A stretch of DNA of 64,000 bases, taken from the NCBI GenBank assembly GCA_947427285.1, contig CANEHE010000002.1, positions 1-64,000 of the forward strand, in the 5' to 3' direction. This document shows positions 1-8,851 of the stretch, in pieces; positions within the stretch are counted from its first letter, which is position 1; every line of letters starts with the position of its first letter. The notes beneath the pieces were generated by a model. The model had not been told where the DNA came from. It was given only the letters and a program-made list of their open reading frames with translations, and did not search any database. Position numbers and translations under genes: made by a program. This DNA comes from an uncultured Porphyromonadaceae bacterium (lineage in GTDB: Bacteria; Bacteroidota; Bacteroidia; Bacteroidales; Muribaculaceae).

Positions 1-52
1 GAGCATCTGACTACGGATCAGAAGGTTACAGGTTTGAATCCTGTAGGAGTCA
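1..52 (+). tRNA. tRNA-Arg (anticodon ACG), 3' part only
   Basis: The window starts inside this gene. The anticodon arm is visible with stem TCTGA/TCAGA around the loop CTACGGA, which gives anticodon ACG. The T arm has stem ACAGG/CCTGT (28-32 and 40-44) around TTTGAAT. The acceptor 3' strand is 45-51 with discriminator A at 52; CCA is not encoded. The D arm and the 5' acceptor strand lie before the window. Confidence 0.9.
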
Positions 53-84
53 CTTTTTCATAGCATATATTTGAGATTTTGGTG

Positions 85-109
85 CGTCCGCTAAAGCGGA
101 CGTTTTTTT
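85..109 (+). terminator. Intrinsic terminator after tRNA-Arg
   Basis: A perfect 7-bp hairpin (CGTCCGC, loop TAAA, GCGGACG) is followed by seven T residues. It lies 32 bases after the tRNA-Arg gene and before the purM promoter, so it ends the tRNA transcript. Confidence 0.9.
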
Positions 110-148
110 ATTTGATGAGTTATCTATTATTGGATAGGAATCATAGTC

Positions 149-179
149 TTTGCCGTTTGACGAATTTCAGTTAACTTTG
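149..179 (+). promoter_or_regulatory. Promoter of purM
   Basis: Bacteroidetes housekeeping promoter: TTTG at 149-152, 19-base spacer, TAACTTTG at 172-179. Transcription should begin near 186. This rules out translation starts before that point and supports the ATG at 225. Confidence 0.8.
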
Positions 180-224
180 CATCTGTATTTCACATCCCGT
201 TGTTATGGGAAATATATATCATTT

Positions 225-1397
225 ATGAACCACAACCGATATATGATGCGCGGAGTCTCTTCCTCCAAGGAAGACGTGCATAACGCCATAAGAAAACTTG
301 ACAAGGGACTTTTTCCTAAAGCTTTCTGTAAAATCATACCTGATGTGCTCACCGGATCTGAAGAGCATTGCATTATAATGCATGCCGACGGTGCCGGCAC
401 AAAATCAAGCCTCGCATACGCTTATTGGCGTGAAACAAGCGATATGTCTGTCTGGAAAGGGATTGCCCAGGACTCGCTGATTATGAATATCGATGATCTG
501 CTTTGCTGTGGTGCCACTGACAATATACTGCTTTCCTCCACCATCGGACGCAACAAGCTCCTTGTGCCCGGCGAAGTCATATCAGCCATAATAGAAGGGA
601 CCCAGGAACTTATCGATGAGCTCAGACAACATGGGGTAAACATCGTTTCCACTGGAGGCGAGACAGCCGACGTCGGTGATCTGGTACGCACGATTATTGT
701 GGACAGCACAGTCACTTGTCGTATGAGACGCGATGAAGTGATCGACAATGGGAATATTCAGGCAGGTGACGTAATTGTTGGATTGGCATCTTTCGGACAA
801 GCTGTATATGAAACTGAATATAATGGTGGAATGGGTAGCAATGGCCTTACGTCTGCCAGACATGATGTATTTTCAAAACTTTTACTTGATCGTTATCCAG
901 AGACATGCGACCCGGCAGTACCTGACGATCTGAAATATTCCGGTTCATGCAAACTCACTGATTTTGTGGATGATTCTCCTCTTGATGCCGGAAAACTTGT
1001 ATTGTCCCCGACACGCACTTATGCCCCTGTGATAGCTGCTGTGCTGCGTGAGGTGCGAGGAGAGATCGACGGCATGATTCATTGTTCCGGAGGGGCTCAG
1101 ACAAAGATTCTGCATTTCTTAGGTGATGGATTGCGTGTGATAAAGGATAATCTTTTTTCTGTTCCGCCACTATTCCGGCTTATCCAGCGCGAGAGTGGAT
1201 CTGATCCCAGAGAGATGTACTCAGTATTCAATATGGGACATCGGTTTGAAATATATCTTAAACCGGAAAAAGCAGATCGAGTGATTGAAATATCCAGAAG
1301 TTTCGGTGTGGATGCCCGTGTGGTAGGCCGAGTGGAGGCAGATCCGCGACGTGGATTGACAATCAAGTCAGAATTAGGAGAATTTGAATATGCGTGA
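225..1397 (+). CDS. purM: Phosphoribosylformylglycinamidine cyclo-ligase (AIR synthase), PurM family
   Basis: The 390-residue product belongs to the PurM/AIR-synthase family, which closes the imidazole ring of aminoimidazole ribotide with ATP in cytosolic de novo purine synthesis. The start of the protein (RYMMRGVSSSKEDVHNAI) and the ATP-binding DGAGTKS segment at about residue 55 are as in Bacteroidetes homologues, as are STGGETADVGDLVRT and the glycine-rich NGGMGSNGLTSARHD. The frame is open back to 150, but the promoter boxes sit inside that extension, so ATG 225 was chosen. This phylum-specific form is diverged from the E. coli enzyme and is sometimes annotated only as AIR-synthase related. 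In many relatives prfA follows; here a tRNA gene does. Confidence 0.85.
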   Translation: MNHNRYMMRGVSSSKEDVHNAIRKLDKGLFPKAFCKIIPDVLTGSEEHCIIMHADGAGTKSSLAYAYWRETSDMSVWKGIAQDSLIMNIDDLLCCGATDNILLSSTIGRNKLLVPGEVISAIIEGTQELIDELRQHGVNIVSTGGETADVGDLVRTIIVDSTVTCRMRRDEVIDNGNIQAGDVIVGLASFGQAVYETEYNGGMGSNGLTSARHDVFSKLLLDRYPETCDPAVPDDLKYSGSCKLTDFVDDSPLDAGKLVLSPTRTYAPVIAAVLREVRGEIDGMIHCSGGAQTKILHFLGDGLRVIKDNLFSVPPLFRLIQRESGSDPREMYSVFNMGHRFEIYLKPEKADRVIEISRSFGVDARVVGRVEADPRRGLTIKSELGEFEYA

Positions 1398-1416
1398 TAA
1401 ATTTGTATCGGAAAAA

Positions 1417-1448
1417 TTTGGCCGATTCGCATAAAGATAGTAACTTTG
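1417..1448 (+). promoter_or_regulatory. Promoter of tRNA-Met
   Basis: TTTG at 1417-1420, a 20-base spacer and TAACTTTG at 1441-1448 match the Bacteroidetes -33/-7 consensus. The tRNA begins 51 bases after the -7 box. The promoter starts 20 bases after the purM stop, so the tRNA has its own transcription unit. Confidence 0.8.
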
Positions 1449-1499
1449 CACTCGCAAAGGGGAAAGGGCGTTGCCCAACTCCAATGCAGACAATATTTT

Positions 1500-1573
1500 G
1501 GCGGGATAGCTCAGTCGGTTAGAGCGTCGGATTCATAACCCGGAGGTCCCGAGTTCAATTCTCGGTCCCGCTA
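1500..1573 (+). tRNA. tRNA-Met (anticodon CAT)
   Basis: The cloverleaf folds with acceptor GGCGGGA/TCCCGCT (including a terminal G-T pair), D stem GCTC/GAGC, anticodon loop TTCATAA, and T arm CCGAG TTCAATT CTCGG. The discriminator is A at 1573 and CCA is not encoded. The paired first acceptor position argues for the elongator rather than the initiator tRNA. A CAT anticodon could also be a lysidine-modified tRNA-Ile2, which sequence alone cannot fully exclude. Confidence 0.88.
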
Positions 1574-1575
1574 CG

Positions 1576-1607
1576 AAACCTCTCCATTATTATGGAGAGG
1601 TTTTTTT
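1576..1607 (+). terminator. Intrinsic terminator after tRNA-Met
   Basis: A 9-bp perfect stem (CCTCTCCAT, loop TATT, ATGGAGAGG) is flanked by A and T runs and ends in seven T residues directly after the tRNA. The rest of 1608-1711 shows nothing further that I can recognise. Confidence 0.92.
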
Positions 1608-1711
1608 AATGACCTTTCATATAGTATGTGGAATATTTATAGAAAAATAACAGTCAGACTACCGAGATAGTCTGACTGCCAAATTCAAATAAGCTGCTTT
1701 TCAGATCCTTA

Positions 1712-3760
1712 TTACCAGATCACAACACGTTCAGACTCGGGTCGGAACATCGGCTGACCCTCTGTGATGCCAAATGCTTCAAAGAAAGGTGCGATATTGC
1801 GTAGGGAAACGTTTACACGATTTTTACCTAACGAATGTGGGTCGGTTTTGGTACGTGAAAGTATCTCCTCATCGCGAATATTGGCCGCCCATACGTTGGC
1901 ATACGCAAGATAAAATCTCTGTAGTGGTGAGAGTCCGTCGATGTCAGTCCCTTTCCCATTGATGGCATCAAGATAGGCTGTAAGGGCCACACGAAGGCCG
2001 CCTTGATCGGCAATGTTCTCACCGAGAGTGAAACGACCGTTGGCATGCACACCGGGTGCCACTTCAACTGCATCAAACTGTGCTGCAAGTTGGTCTGCAA
2101 GTTTCTTGAATTTTTCGGTATCTTCCGGCTGCCACCAGTCATTGAGATTTCCATCAGTGTCGTACTGGCGGCCTGAATCATCAAATCCGTGGGTCATTTC
2201 ATGCCCGATAACTACTCCGATGGCACCATAATTGCAGGCATCATCAGTTTTTGGGTCAAAGTATGGAGCCTGAAGTATTCCGGCAGGGAAGCATATCTCA
2301 TTTGTAGTAGGATTATAATATGCGTTGACAGTCTGGGGTGTCATGTGCCATTCATCGCGATCAACAGGCTTGTTAAGTTTATCAAGATTATCCTTCTGAT
2401 ACCAGAGAGACGCCCGACGTACATTTTCCATAAAGGAAAGAGAGGGATCGACACTGATACCGGAATAGTCTTTCCATTTGTCGGGATAGCCGATCTTGAC
2501 AGTAAATCCAGCAAGTTTCTCGTGTGCTTTCGCTTTCGTGGCATCGCTCATCCAGGTAAGATTATCAATATGTTTTCCGAGAGCAATGCGCAGGTTTTCC
2601 ACCAGACTTTTCATATATTGTTTGCTCTCTTCCGGAAAATATTTGGCAACATAAAGCTCACCGACAGCCTCCCCGAGCATTGAATTCGGAATTGACATGG
2701 CACGCTTCCAACGAGGTTCCTGCTGTTCTTTCCCGCTCATGACACGGTCATAGAGTTCGAATGATGCATCGTAGAAATCATCGGACAGAAGTGATGTCGC
2801 TTCTGTAACAGCGTCCACTATCATGAGGTCTTTGATTTCGCGTTCTGTCAGAGAAGGTAGAATCTCACCCATCGCCTTCATGAATTTCGGGGAGGAGACA
2901 ATTATTTTCTTGAGATCTGGAGTGCCGAGATTGCTGAAATATGCATTCCAGTCAATAAATGGGAACTCACGCTGTAACTTAGGAATATCATATACATTGT
3001 AACGTGCCTGAGGATTACGGCGTTCCTCTCGTGTCATCTTGGCCTCAGCCATACGACGCTCTGTCTTTATGAGCGTGTTCCAGATGCGATCGGCATCTTC
3101 GGATGATTTTCCGGCAAGGGACATGACGGTCTTTATATACTTTTCGTACGCCTTCATGATCTTGTTGTTTGTCTCGTTTGTCTCAAGATAGTAGTCTCTA
3201 TCCCCAAGACCAAGTCCTCCCTCCCCGACATGCATCACGTTTGAGTTGGAATCTTTTGAATCTGTTCCGACACCGGATCCGAAAAACGGATTGTCAAAAA
3301 GGAGGTACTCGTCTGTAAGAAGTCTTGCAAGATCTTTGGTGTCTGCTTTCTCGATATAATCGAGAATCGGACGCAGAGGTGCAGCCCCCTCCTTATTGAG
3401 GCGTGTGCTGTCCATTGCCATGGTATAAAGATCACTTACTTTCTGAGCATTGGTTCCTTTAATCTTCGCATCCGGATGGGATGCAAGATTCAGGATAAGA
3501 TCTTTCAACTGTTCTCTGGCATTTTCACGCAATTGGTCGAAAGTCCCGAAACGGGCATATTCGGCCGGTAGGGGATTTGCTTTCATCCATCCTCCACATG
3601 CATATTGATAGAAATCTGTGCCTGGACTTGTATTGACGTCAAGATTTGCTTTCTCGACTCCATGTCCCCCGGCAGCGAATGCCAGCATTGGTGTGACCGC
3701 GGCAAGCGAGATGATTTTTTTAGGTAGTTTCATTTCCTGATTGTTATATGGTTGATTCAT
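1712..3760 (-). CDS. M13-family zinc metallopeptidase (neprilysin/PepO type), secreted
   Basis: A 682-residue endopeptidase of family M13. The zinc site HEMTH is at about residues 520-524 and the third ligand lies in ENIADQGGL about 55 residues later. The N-terminal domain with PGTDFYQYACGGWMKANPLP is the usual M13 signature. A hydrophobic segment (KKIISLAAVTPMLAFAAG) acts as a signal peptide; there is no lipobox cysteine, so the enzyme is probably periplasmic or exported. A second ATG at 3733 gives a more usual signal peptide and could be the true start. The gene follows the ABC-F gene by 32 bases on the same strand and may be read through from it. Family length and motifs are complete, so an active peptidase is expected. 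Confidence 0.92.
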   Translation of the reverse strand: MNQPYNNQEMKLPKKIISLAAVTPMLAFAAGGHGVEKANLDVNTSPGTDFYQYACGGWMKANPLPAEYARFGTFDQLRENAREQLKDLILNLASHPDAKIKGTNAQKVSDLYTMAMDSTRLNKEGAAPLRPILDYIEKADTKDLARLLTDEYLLFDNPFFGSGVGTDSKDSNSNVMHVGEGGLGLGDRDYYLETNETNNKIMKAYEKYIKTVMSLAGKSSEDADRIWNTLIKTERRMAEAKMTREERRNPQARYNVYDIPKLQREFPFIDWNAYFSNLGTPDLKKIIVSSPKFMKAMGEILPSLTEREIKDLMIVDAVTEATSLLSDDFYDASFELYDRVMSGKEQQEPRWKRAMSIPNSMLGEAVGELYVAKYFPEESKQYMKSLVENLRIALGKHIDNLTWMSDATKAKAHEKLAGFTVKIGYPDKWKDYSGISVDPSLSFMENVRRASLWYQKDNLDKLNKPVDRDEWHMTPQTVNAYYNPTTNEICFPAGILQAPYFDPKTDDACNYGAIGVVIGHEMTHGFDDSGRQYDTDGNLNDWWQPEDTEKFKKLADQLAAQFDAVEVAPGVHANGRFTLGENIADQGGLRVALTAYLDAINGKGTDIDGLSPLQRFYLAYANVWAANIRDEEILSRTKTDPHSLGKNRVNVSLRNIAPFFEAFGITEGQPMFRPESERVVIW

Positions 3761-3792
3761 AAAATATCAATATTTGAAAATATAAGATTAAA

Positions 3793-5745
3793 TTATTCTG
3801 TATAATTGTCGAGTTCGGCTTGGGCGAGTTCCCATACAGACATTGCATTTTCAAGGCGTTTCTGATCTGTCTCATAACGAGAGATAATTTCCATCGACGT
3901 GTCACCTGCACTGATAAGGGCTTCCGTTTCAGCTTGTGCCCGTTCCAATTCAGATACAATCGCTTCCGCCTCCTCCACTTTCTTACGAAGCCTCCGCAAT
4001 GTCTTTTCCCGCTCCCGTTGTTCTGCGTATGTCAGTTTGCGTGATGTCTGGGGCACAGTCTCATTCGAAGGAGTCACCACTGGACTCGCATCAGAAGAGT
4101 GCTGCGGCGACTTGGAAAGCTCAAGCTCATGCAGTTCGGTCATATTCCTACTCCTGAGGAAGTCATATATACCTCCGAGATTCTCACGCACTTTACCGTT
4201 TCCGAACTCATATACTTTCTCCACCAGTCCATCAAGAAAATCGCGGTCATGACTCACCACTATGACAGTCCCGTCAAAATCCCGAAGAGCATCTTTAAGG
4301 ATGTCCTTTGTTTTCATATCAAGATGGTTGGTGGGCTCGTCAAGAATAAGAAGATTGACCGGTTCAAGAAGAAGACGGATCATTGCCAGACGTGTTTTCT
4401 CTCCTCCGGACAGTACTTTCACTTTTTTGTCGGAAGCTTCCCCACCAAACATGAATGCACCAAGAATATCCCGGACTTTGGTACGCATATCTCCTGTGGC
4501 CACATGATCGATGGTGTCAAATACAGTCATCTCTCCATCCAGAAGCTGTGCTTGGTTCTGGGCGAAATAACCGATTCTTACATTATGGCCTATTTTCAGT
4601 GTTCCGGTAAAAGGGATCTGTCCCATGATGCATTTCACCAAGGTGGATTTCCCTTCACCATTTTTTCCTACAAAAGCCACTTTCTCCCCACGTTTTACTG
4701 TAAATTCGGCATGGGAAAACACCTGATGTGAGCCGTATGCTTTCCCTACATCCTGCAAGACAAGCGGAAAATCACCACTACGAGGTGCCGGAGGGAACTT
4801 AAGACGCAGACGTGAAGTGTCGACTTCATCCACCTCAATGGGAACAATCTTTTCAAGTTGTTTGATCCGGCTTTGAACCTGCACGGCTTTAGTAGGTTTA
4901 TAGCGGAAACGTTCAATGAAATCCTTGATATCAGCAATCTGTTTGCGTTGATTCTCAAACGCTCTCATCTGCTGCTCGACCCGTTCCTTGCGAAGTTCGA
5001 CAAACTGTGAATAGTTTACCTTGTAATCATATATTTTACTACAGGAAATCTCAATGGTGCGTTTACATACGTTGTCAATAAAAGCCCTGTCATGACTGAC
5101 AAGTATTACGGCACGTGCTTTCTGCGAAAGAAACTGTTCAAGCCATTGAATCGACTCAATGTCAAGATGATTCGTGGGTTCGTCAAGAAGGAGAACATCT
5201 GGACGGCGCAGAAGGATCTTGGCCAGTTCGATGCGCATGCGCCATCCTCCGGAAAACTCACTCGTGGATCTTGAAAAGTCTTCGCGAAGAAAACCAAGTC
5301 CGAGAAGCGTACGTTCTATTTCAGCCTCCATATTGCCGGCATTTTCCATGGCAATACGTTCGTTGAGAAACTCCAGGCGATCAATCAGACCTCTGTATAT
5401 ATCGCTATCGTAATCATTGCGTTCTGCAAGTGCAGCTGTTACGGTTTCAAGTTCCGCCTGTCGGTCCAACCGTTGATCAAACGCTTTTTTAACCTCGCTG
5501 ATTATTGAAGTTTCGTCTGCCAATTGCATTTGCTGGGGAAGATAACCTACAGACAATCCATCTGACATGGAAACACTGCCTGAAGTGGGTTGTTGGAGTC
5601 CTGCAATTATCTTCAATAGAGTGGATTTTCCGGCACCATTCTTACCGGTCAGAGCGATTTTATCATTTTTGTTGACTACGAAACTTACATCCGAAAAAAT
5701 CGGACGTACAGAAAATTCTACAGTCAGATTATTGATCGAGACCAT
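3793..5745 (-). CDS. ABC-F family ATPase (translation factor type)
   Basis: A 650-residue soluble protein with two ABC ATPase domains and no membrane segment, the ABC-F arrangement. Walker A motifs are GKNGAGKST at 34-42 and GKNGEGKST near 359. Signature motifs are FSGGWRMR and LSGGEKTR, and each Walker B reads LLLDEPTNHLD or LILDEPTNHLD. The interdomain linker is charged, and the C terminus ends in a coiled coil (about 560-650), as in Uup/YdiF-like members. ABC-F proteins act on the ribosome at the E site; some give antibiotic resistance, but nothing here points to that. The start overlaps the end of the CYTH gene by 17 bases, so the two are co-transcribed. Confidence 0.92.
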   Translation of the reverse strand: MVSINNLTVEFSVRPIFSDVSFVVNKNDKIALTGKNGAGKSTLLKIIAGLQQPTSGSVSMSDGLSVGYLPQQMQLADETSIISEVKKAFDQRLDRQAELETVTAALAERNDYDSDIYRGLIDRLEFLNERIAMENAGNMEAEIERTLLGLGFLREDFSRSTSEFSGGWRMRIELAKILLRRPDVLLLDEPTNHLDIESIQWLEQFLSQKARAVILVSHDRAFIDNVCKRTIEISCSKIYDYKVNYSQFVELRKERVEQQMRAFENQRKQIADIKDFIERFRYKPTKAVQVQSRIKQLEKIVPIEVDEVDTSRLRLKFPPAPRSGDFPLVLQDVGKAYGSHQVFSHAEFTVKRGEKVAFVGKNGEGKSTLVKCIMGQIPFTGTLKIGHNVRIGYFAQNQAQLLDGEMTVFDTIDHVATGDMRTKVRDILGAFMFGGEASDKKVKVLSGGEKTRLAMIRLLLEPVNLLILDEPTNHLDMKTKDILKDALRDFDGTVIVVSHDRDFLDGLVEKVYEFGNGKVRENLGGIYDFLRSRNMTELHELELSKSPQHSSDASPVVTPSNETVPQTSRKLTYAEQREREKTLRRLRKKVEEAEAIVSELERAQAETEALISAGDTSMEIISRYETDQKRLENAMSVWELAQAELDNYTE

Positions 5746-6223
5746 TGTTCAAGCCGAAAAGATTTGAATTGTAATAACGTTTATCTCCAGTGACATCACA
5801 GCCGACGAACGGAGGTTCAGTCCATTTCTCCATACCCTCTGGAAGTTCAACTTCAGCGATACAAAGATGAGAAAGAGAACCTAAAAATTCATCAACTTCC
5901 CATGTAAGTCCTCCGAAAGGAACAATATGACGGATTTTATGTATCACATTACCACGACACATTTTCAACATTGCAGATGCATCTTCGTATGGGATTGAAT
6001 ATTCGAATTCATCGCGAGTATCACCGATGGTTATTCCTTTCACCGTAATGAAGCCCTTGTCGCCATAGATTCGGACACGGATAGTAGCACGAGGATCCCT
6101 ACAAAGATATCCCTGATAAATTTCAATCTGGGATATCTGCAAATCTCTCCACGAATTATCGACAACAAGATACTTATGTTCTCTCTCTTTCAAAGGTAAG
6201 TGTAATTTTGAGCCGAAGCCCAC
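5729..6223 (-). CDS. CYTH-domain protein
   Basis: A small protein (164 residues from a GTG start) with the CYTH signature ExExK as E13, E15 and K17 (EREHK). The usual charged strands follow: ATIRVRI, FITVKG and VDEF...IAEVELP. CYTH proteins form a cation-filled tunnel and bind triphosphates or long-chain phosphates; bacterial members are often inorganic triphosphatases. The substrate here is unknown. No ATG precedes the motif: the frame offers GTG at 6223 or a TTG just before KEREHK (about 6192), and the latter fits the usual compact N terminus. The gene leads the CYTH/ABC-F pair and overlaps the next gene. Confidence 0.85.
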   Translation of the reverse strand: MGFGSKLHLPLKEREHKYLVVDNSWRDLQISQIEIYQGYLCRDPRATIRVRIYGDKGFITVKGITIGDTRDEFEYSIPYEDASAMLKMCRGNVIHKIRHIVPFGGLTWEVDEFLGSLSHLCIAEVELPEGMEKWTEPPFVGCDVTGDKRYYNSNLFGLNNGLDQ

Positions 6224-6247
6224 GTTATTATATAATGCAGTTCAAGC

Positions 6248-8851
6248 ATGAACCACGATGCAAAAATACGAATTTTAATGCACACTGACAAGCCCGGATA
6301 TTACCGGTGGTTCCGGATTTTTTTTGCCTGCGTGCTACTGATAACGACAGGTTACACTGCAGTCCATGGACAGGAAATGCCCAGAGAGGTCAGAGGTCTT
6401 GTTATGGACTCGGTCACAGGTGAACGTCTTCCGTTAGTAAATATATATGTCGAAGGATCGGATGGGGGATGTCTGAGTTCGGAAGACGGTACATTTCGTT
6501 TCCGTTCACAACATCCGATAAACAGACTGATAATAAGCTCAATGGGATACAAGAGAAGAGCGGTGGATATACATCCCGACAGTGCCTTGTCGCTTCGAAT
6601 CCTCTTGACCCCGGCGTCTGTGACTCTTGTCGAAGTGACTGTCGATCCTCGTCGACGCAAGTATTCAAAAAAGAATAATCCGGCTGTGGAGCTTATGGAG
6701 AAAATACGTAAATCATATCCCTTGCATGATCCACGCGATTCGGATTATTACAGTTATGACATATACGAAAAAATGGTTGTCGGTCTTTCAGACTTCCATG
6801 TGCCGGATTCCGGAAGCTGGTCCGCACGTAAAATGCCTTTTATACGTGACTACATAGACACTGTGCCATACGCAGACGGCCCTGTGCTTAAAATCAGTGT
6901 GAAAGAGAAAACATCCACGCGTCTGTTCAGCAACGGAGACCACAAAGGAAAAGAGATTGTGACAGGACAATTCACTGCAGGTATAGACAAATCATTCAAT
7001 CAGGCTAACATTCAGGCAGCACTTGAAGACACATTTCGGGAAATAAGCATTTTCGGCAATGACATTACGATTCTGCAGAATCGTTTTGTCAGCCCATTGT
7101 CAGTAATCGGAGCGAATTATTACAAATATTTTCTGGACACGGTCTCCGACGGAGGGAAGCGACTTCTGGAACTTTCATTTGTGCCTCATAATCCGGAATC
7201 GATGGGATTCAACGGGAAAATATGGGTAGAACAGGGAGATTCCACTTATTTTGTGCGACGGATCAAGATGCGTGTGCCTAAAGCTGTGAATCTAAACTTT
7301 GTAAAAAATCTATACATAGACCAGACCTTCAGACGGGATGACATTGGCAACCGTCATCCTGTATCAGACGATATAACAGTTGAATTTCAGCTTCTTCCTG
7401 GCACTCAAGGCGTATACGCCCGTCGTCAGACTTACTATACAAATCATTCCCACATTCCCCATACCCGTTTATCAAAGTTTTATAATGAGACAGGCAATCG
7501 TTTTATACTTGATGAGGCGGAAGAACGTGACGAAATGTTCTGGAGTCAGAGACGGATGACCGAAATGCCACAAAGCGAAAGGGAAATGGGCAGTCTGATA
7601 TTGAAGTTGCGCAAACTTCCTGTATTCTACTGGGGAGAGAAAATTCTGTCAATTCTTGTCAACGGATATATCAAGACGGGAAACAGATCAAAATTCGATT
7701 TCGGTCCTGTCAATACTCTTGTCAGCACCAACAAAGCGGAAGGTGTCCGTTTCCGTATCGGAGGAATGACTACGGCCAATCTATGTCCCTGGTTGTTCGG
7801 ACGGGGATATGTGGCGTATGGCTTAAGGGATAGGAAATTGAAATATCAGGCAGAAGTGGATTGGTCGTTTGTACGTAAAAAATATCATTCAAGAGAATTT
7901 CCGATGCATCTTCTGAGAGCCGAATATCAATATGACACAGACAGGATAGGCGAGCACTATCTGTTCACTAATCCGGATAACATCTTTCTGTCTATCAAAC
8001 GTAAGGGCAGTTTTCTTATAACTTACCGTACTCTGGCCAGACTAACCTATATCCGGGAATTTCCATTTAATCTGTCGCTTCAGGCTGGTTTTCGTTTTGA
8101 AAGACAGGAATCTACCAAATGGGTACCTTTCGAACGAAATGACGGTTCATTGGCCAGAAAATATAGTCAATCGGTATTTTTTCTGACTATCCGGTATGCC
8201 CCGGGAGAAAAATTTGTGCAAAGTGCGTCAAACCGCGCTCCGCTAAATCTTGACGCTCCAGTGTTCCAGATAACACATGAGTTTGGACCAAGAGGCCTTT
8301 TAGGAGCAGCATTCACACTCAATAAGACAGAATTTTCTTTTCAGAAACGATTCTGGTTTTCTTCATTCGGGTATCTTGATGCTGTAGTTAAATACGGGAA
8401 ATTATGGAATCCAGTCTATTATCCCGCTCTTTTATGGCAAAATGCCAACCTCAGCTATACAATACAACCGGAATCATACGCCTTGCTCAATCCAATGGAG
8501 TTCGCGATGGATCAATATGGATCCGTTGATCTGAGTTATTTCGGCAACGGTATATTATTCAATCGTCTACCTGGAATAAAGAAATTGAAACTTCGTGAAG
8601 TATTGACATTTCGTGGATTTATGGGTCATCTTTCCTCACACAATAATCCTACATTGAACAAAAGTCTGTATCGGTTTCCATCTGATGCCAATGTAGGATT
8701 AATGTCGGCCACTCCATATATGGAGGCAAGCGCAGGGATAGACAACATTGCCTCTGTGCTTAGAGTTGACTATGTATGGAGACTCACTTACCGGAACCGG
8801 CCATATATTGACCGTTCAGGCCTACGTGTCAGTCTTCATTTCAGTTTCTGA
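6248..8851 (+). CDS. Outer-membrane protein with carboxypeptidase-regulatory-like domain and DUF5686
   Basis: An 867-residue exported protein. A signal peptide (hydrophobic FACVLLITTGYTAVHG, cleavage near residue 42) is followed by a CarboxypepD_reg-like beta-sandwich (about 46-125, VRGLVMDSVTGERLPLVNIYVEG). The remainder matches the DUF5686 family: a long middle region and a predicted C-terminal beta-barrel from about 460 that ends in an aromatic residue (LHFSF). DUF5686 proteins are widespread in Bacteroidetes outer membranes; their function is unknown. The second ATG at 6278 is a possible alternative start. The gene converges with the DoxX-like gene and their coding ends overlap by 16 bases. 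It is not near a SusC/SusD pair, so it is probably not a nutrient receptor. Confidence 0.85.
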   Translation: MNHDAKIRILMHTDKPGYYRWFRIFFACVLLITTGYTAVHGQEMPREVRGLVMDSVTGERLPLVNIYVEGSDGGCLSSEDGTFRFRSQHPINRLIISSMGYKRRAVDIHPDSALSLRILLTPASVTLVEVTVDPRRRKYSKKNNPAVELMEKIRKSYPLHDPRDSDYYSYDIYEKMVVGLSDFHVPDSGSWSARKMPFIRDYIDTVPYADGPVLKISVKEKTSTRLFSNGDHKGKEIVTGQFTAGIDKSFNQANIQAALEDTFREISIFGNDITILQNRFVSPLSVIGANYYKYFLDTVSDGGKRLLELSFVPHNPESMGFNGKIWVEQGDSTYFVRRIKMRVPKAVNLNFVKNLYIDQTFRRDDIGNRHPVSDDITVEFQLLPGTQGVYARRQTYYTNHSHIPHTRLSKFYNETGNRFILDEAEERDEMFWSQRRMTEMPQSEREMGSLILKLRKLPVFYWGEKILSILVNGYIKTGNRSKFDFGPVNTLVSTNKAEGVRFRIGGMTTANLCPWLFGRGYVAYGLRDRKLKYQAEVDWSFVRKKYHSREFPMHLLRAEYQYDTDRIGEHYLFTNPDNIFLSIKRKGSFLITYRTLARLTYIREFPFNLSLQAGFRFERQESTKWVPFERNDGSLARKYSQSVFFLTIRYAPGEKFVQSASNRAPLNLDAPVFQITHEFGPRGLLGAAFTLNKTEFSFQKRFWFSSFGYLDAVVKYGKLWNPVYYPALLWQNANLSYTIQPESYALLNPMEFAMDQYGSVDLSYFGNGILFNRLPGIKKLKLREVLTFRGFMGHLSSHNNPTLNKSLYRFPSDANVGLMSATPYMEASAGIDNIASVLRVDYVWRLTYRNRPYIDRSGLRVSLHFSF
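6261..6292 (-). promoter_or_regulatory. Promoter of the CYTH/ABC-F operon
   Basis: On the minus strand the boxes are CTTG (6292-6289, three of four consensus bases), a 20-base spacer and TATTTTTG (6268-6261). Transcription would start near 6254, giving about 31 bases of leader to the GTG. The promoter overlaps the first codons of the divergent DUF5686 gene. A matching plus-strand -7 box for that gene, TAATTTTG, is at 6203-6210. Confidence 0.6.

Noticed and set aside
4099-4731. Plus-strand open frame of 210 codons
   Set aside because: It is antisense to the second ATPase domain of the ABC-F gene, and it has no recognisable domain.
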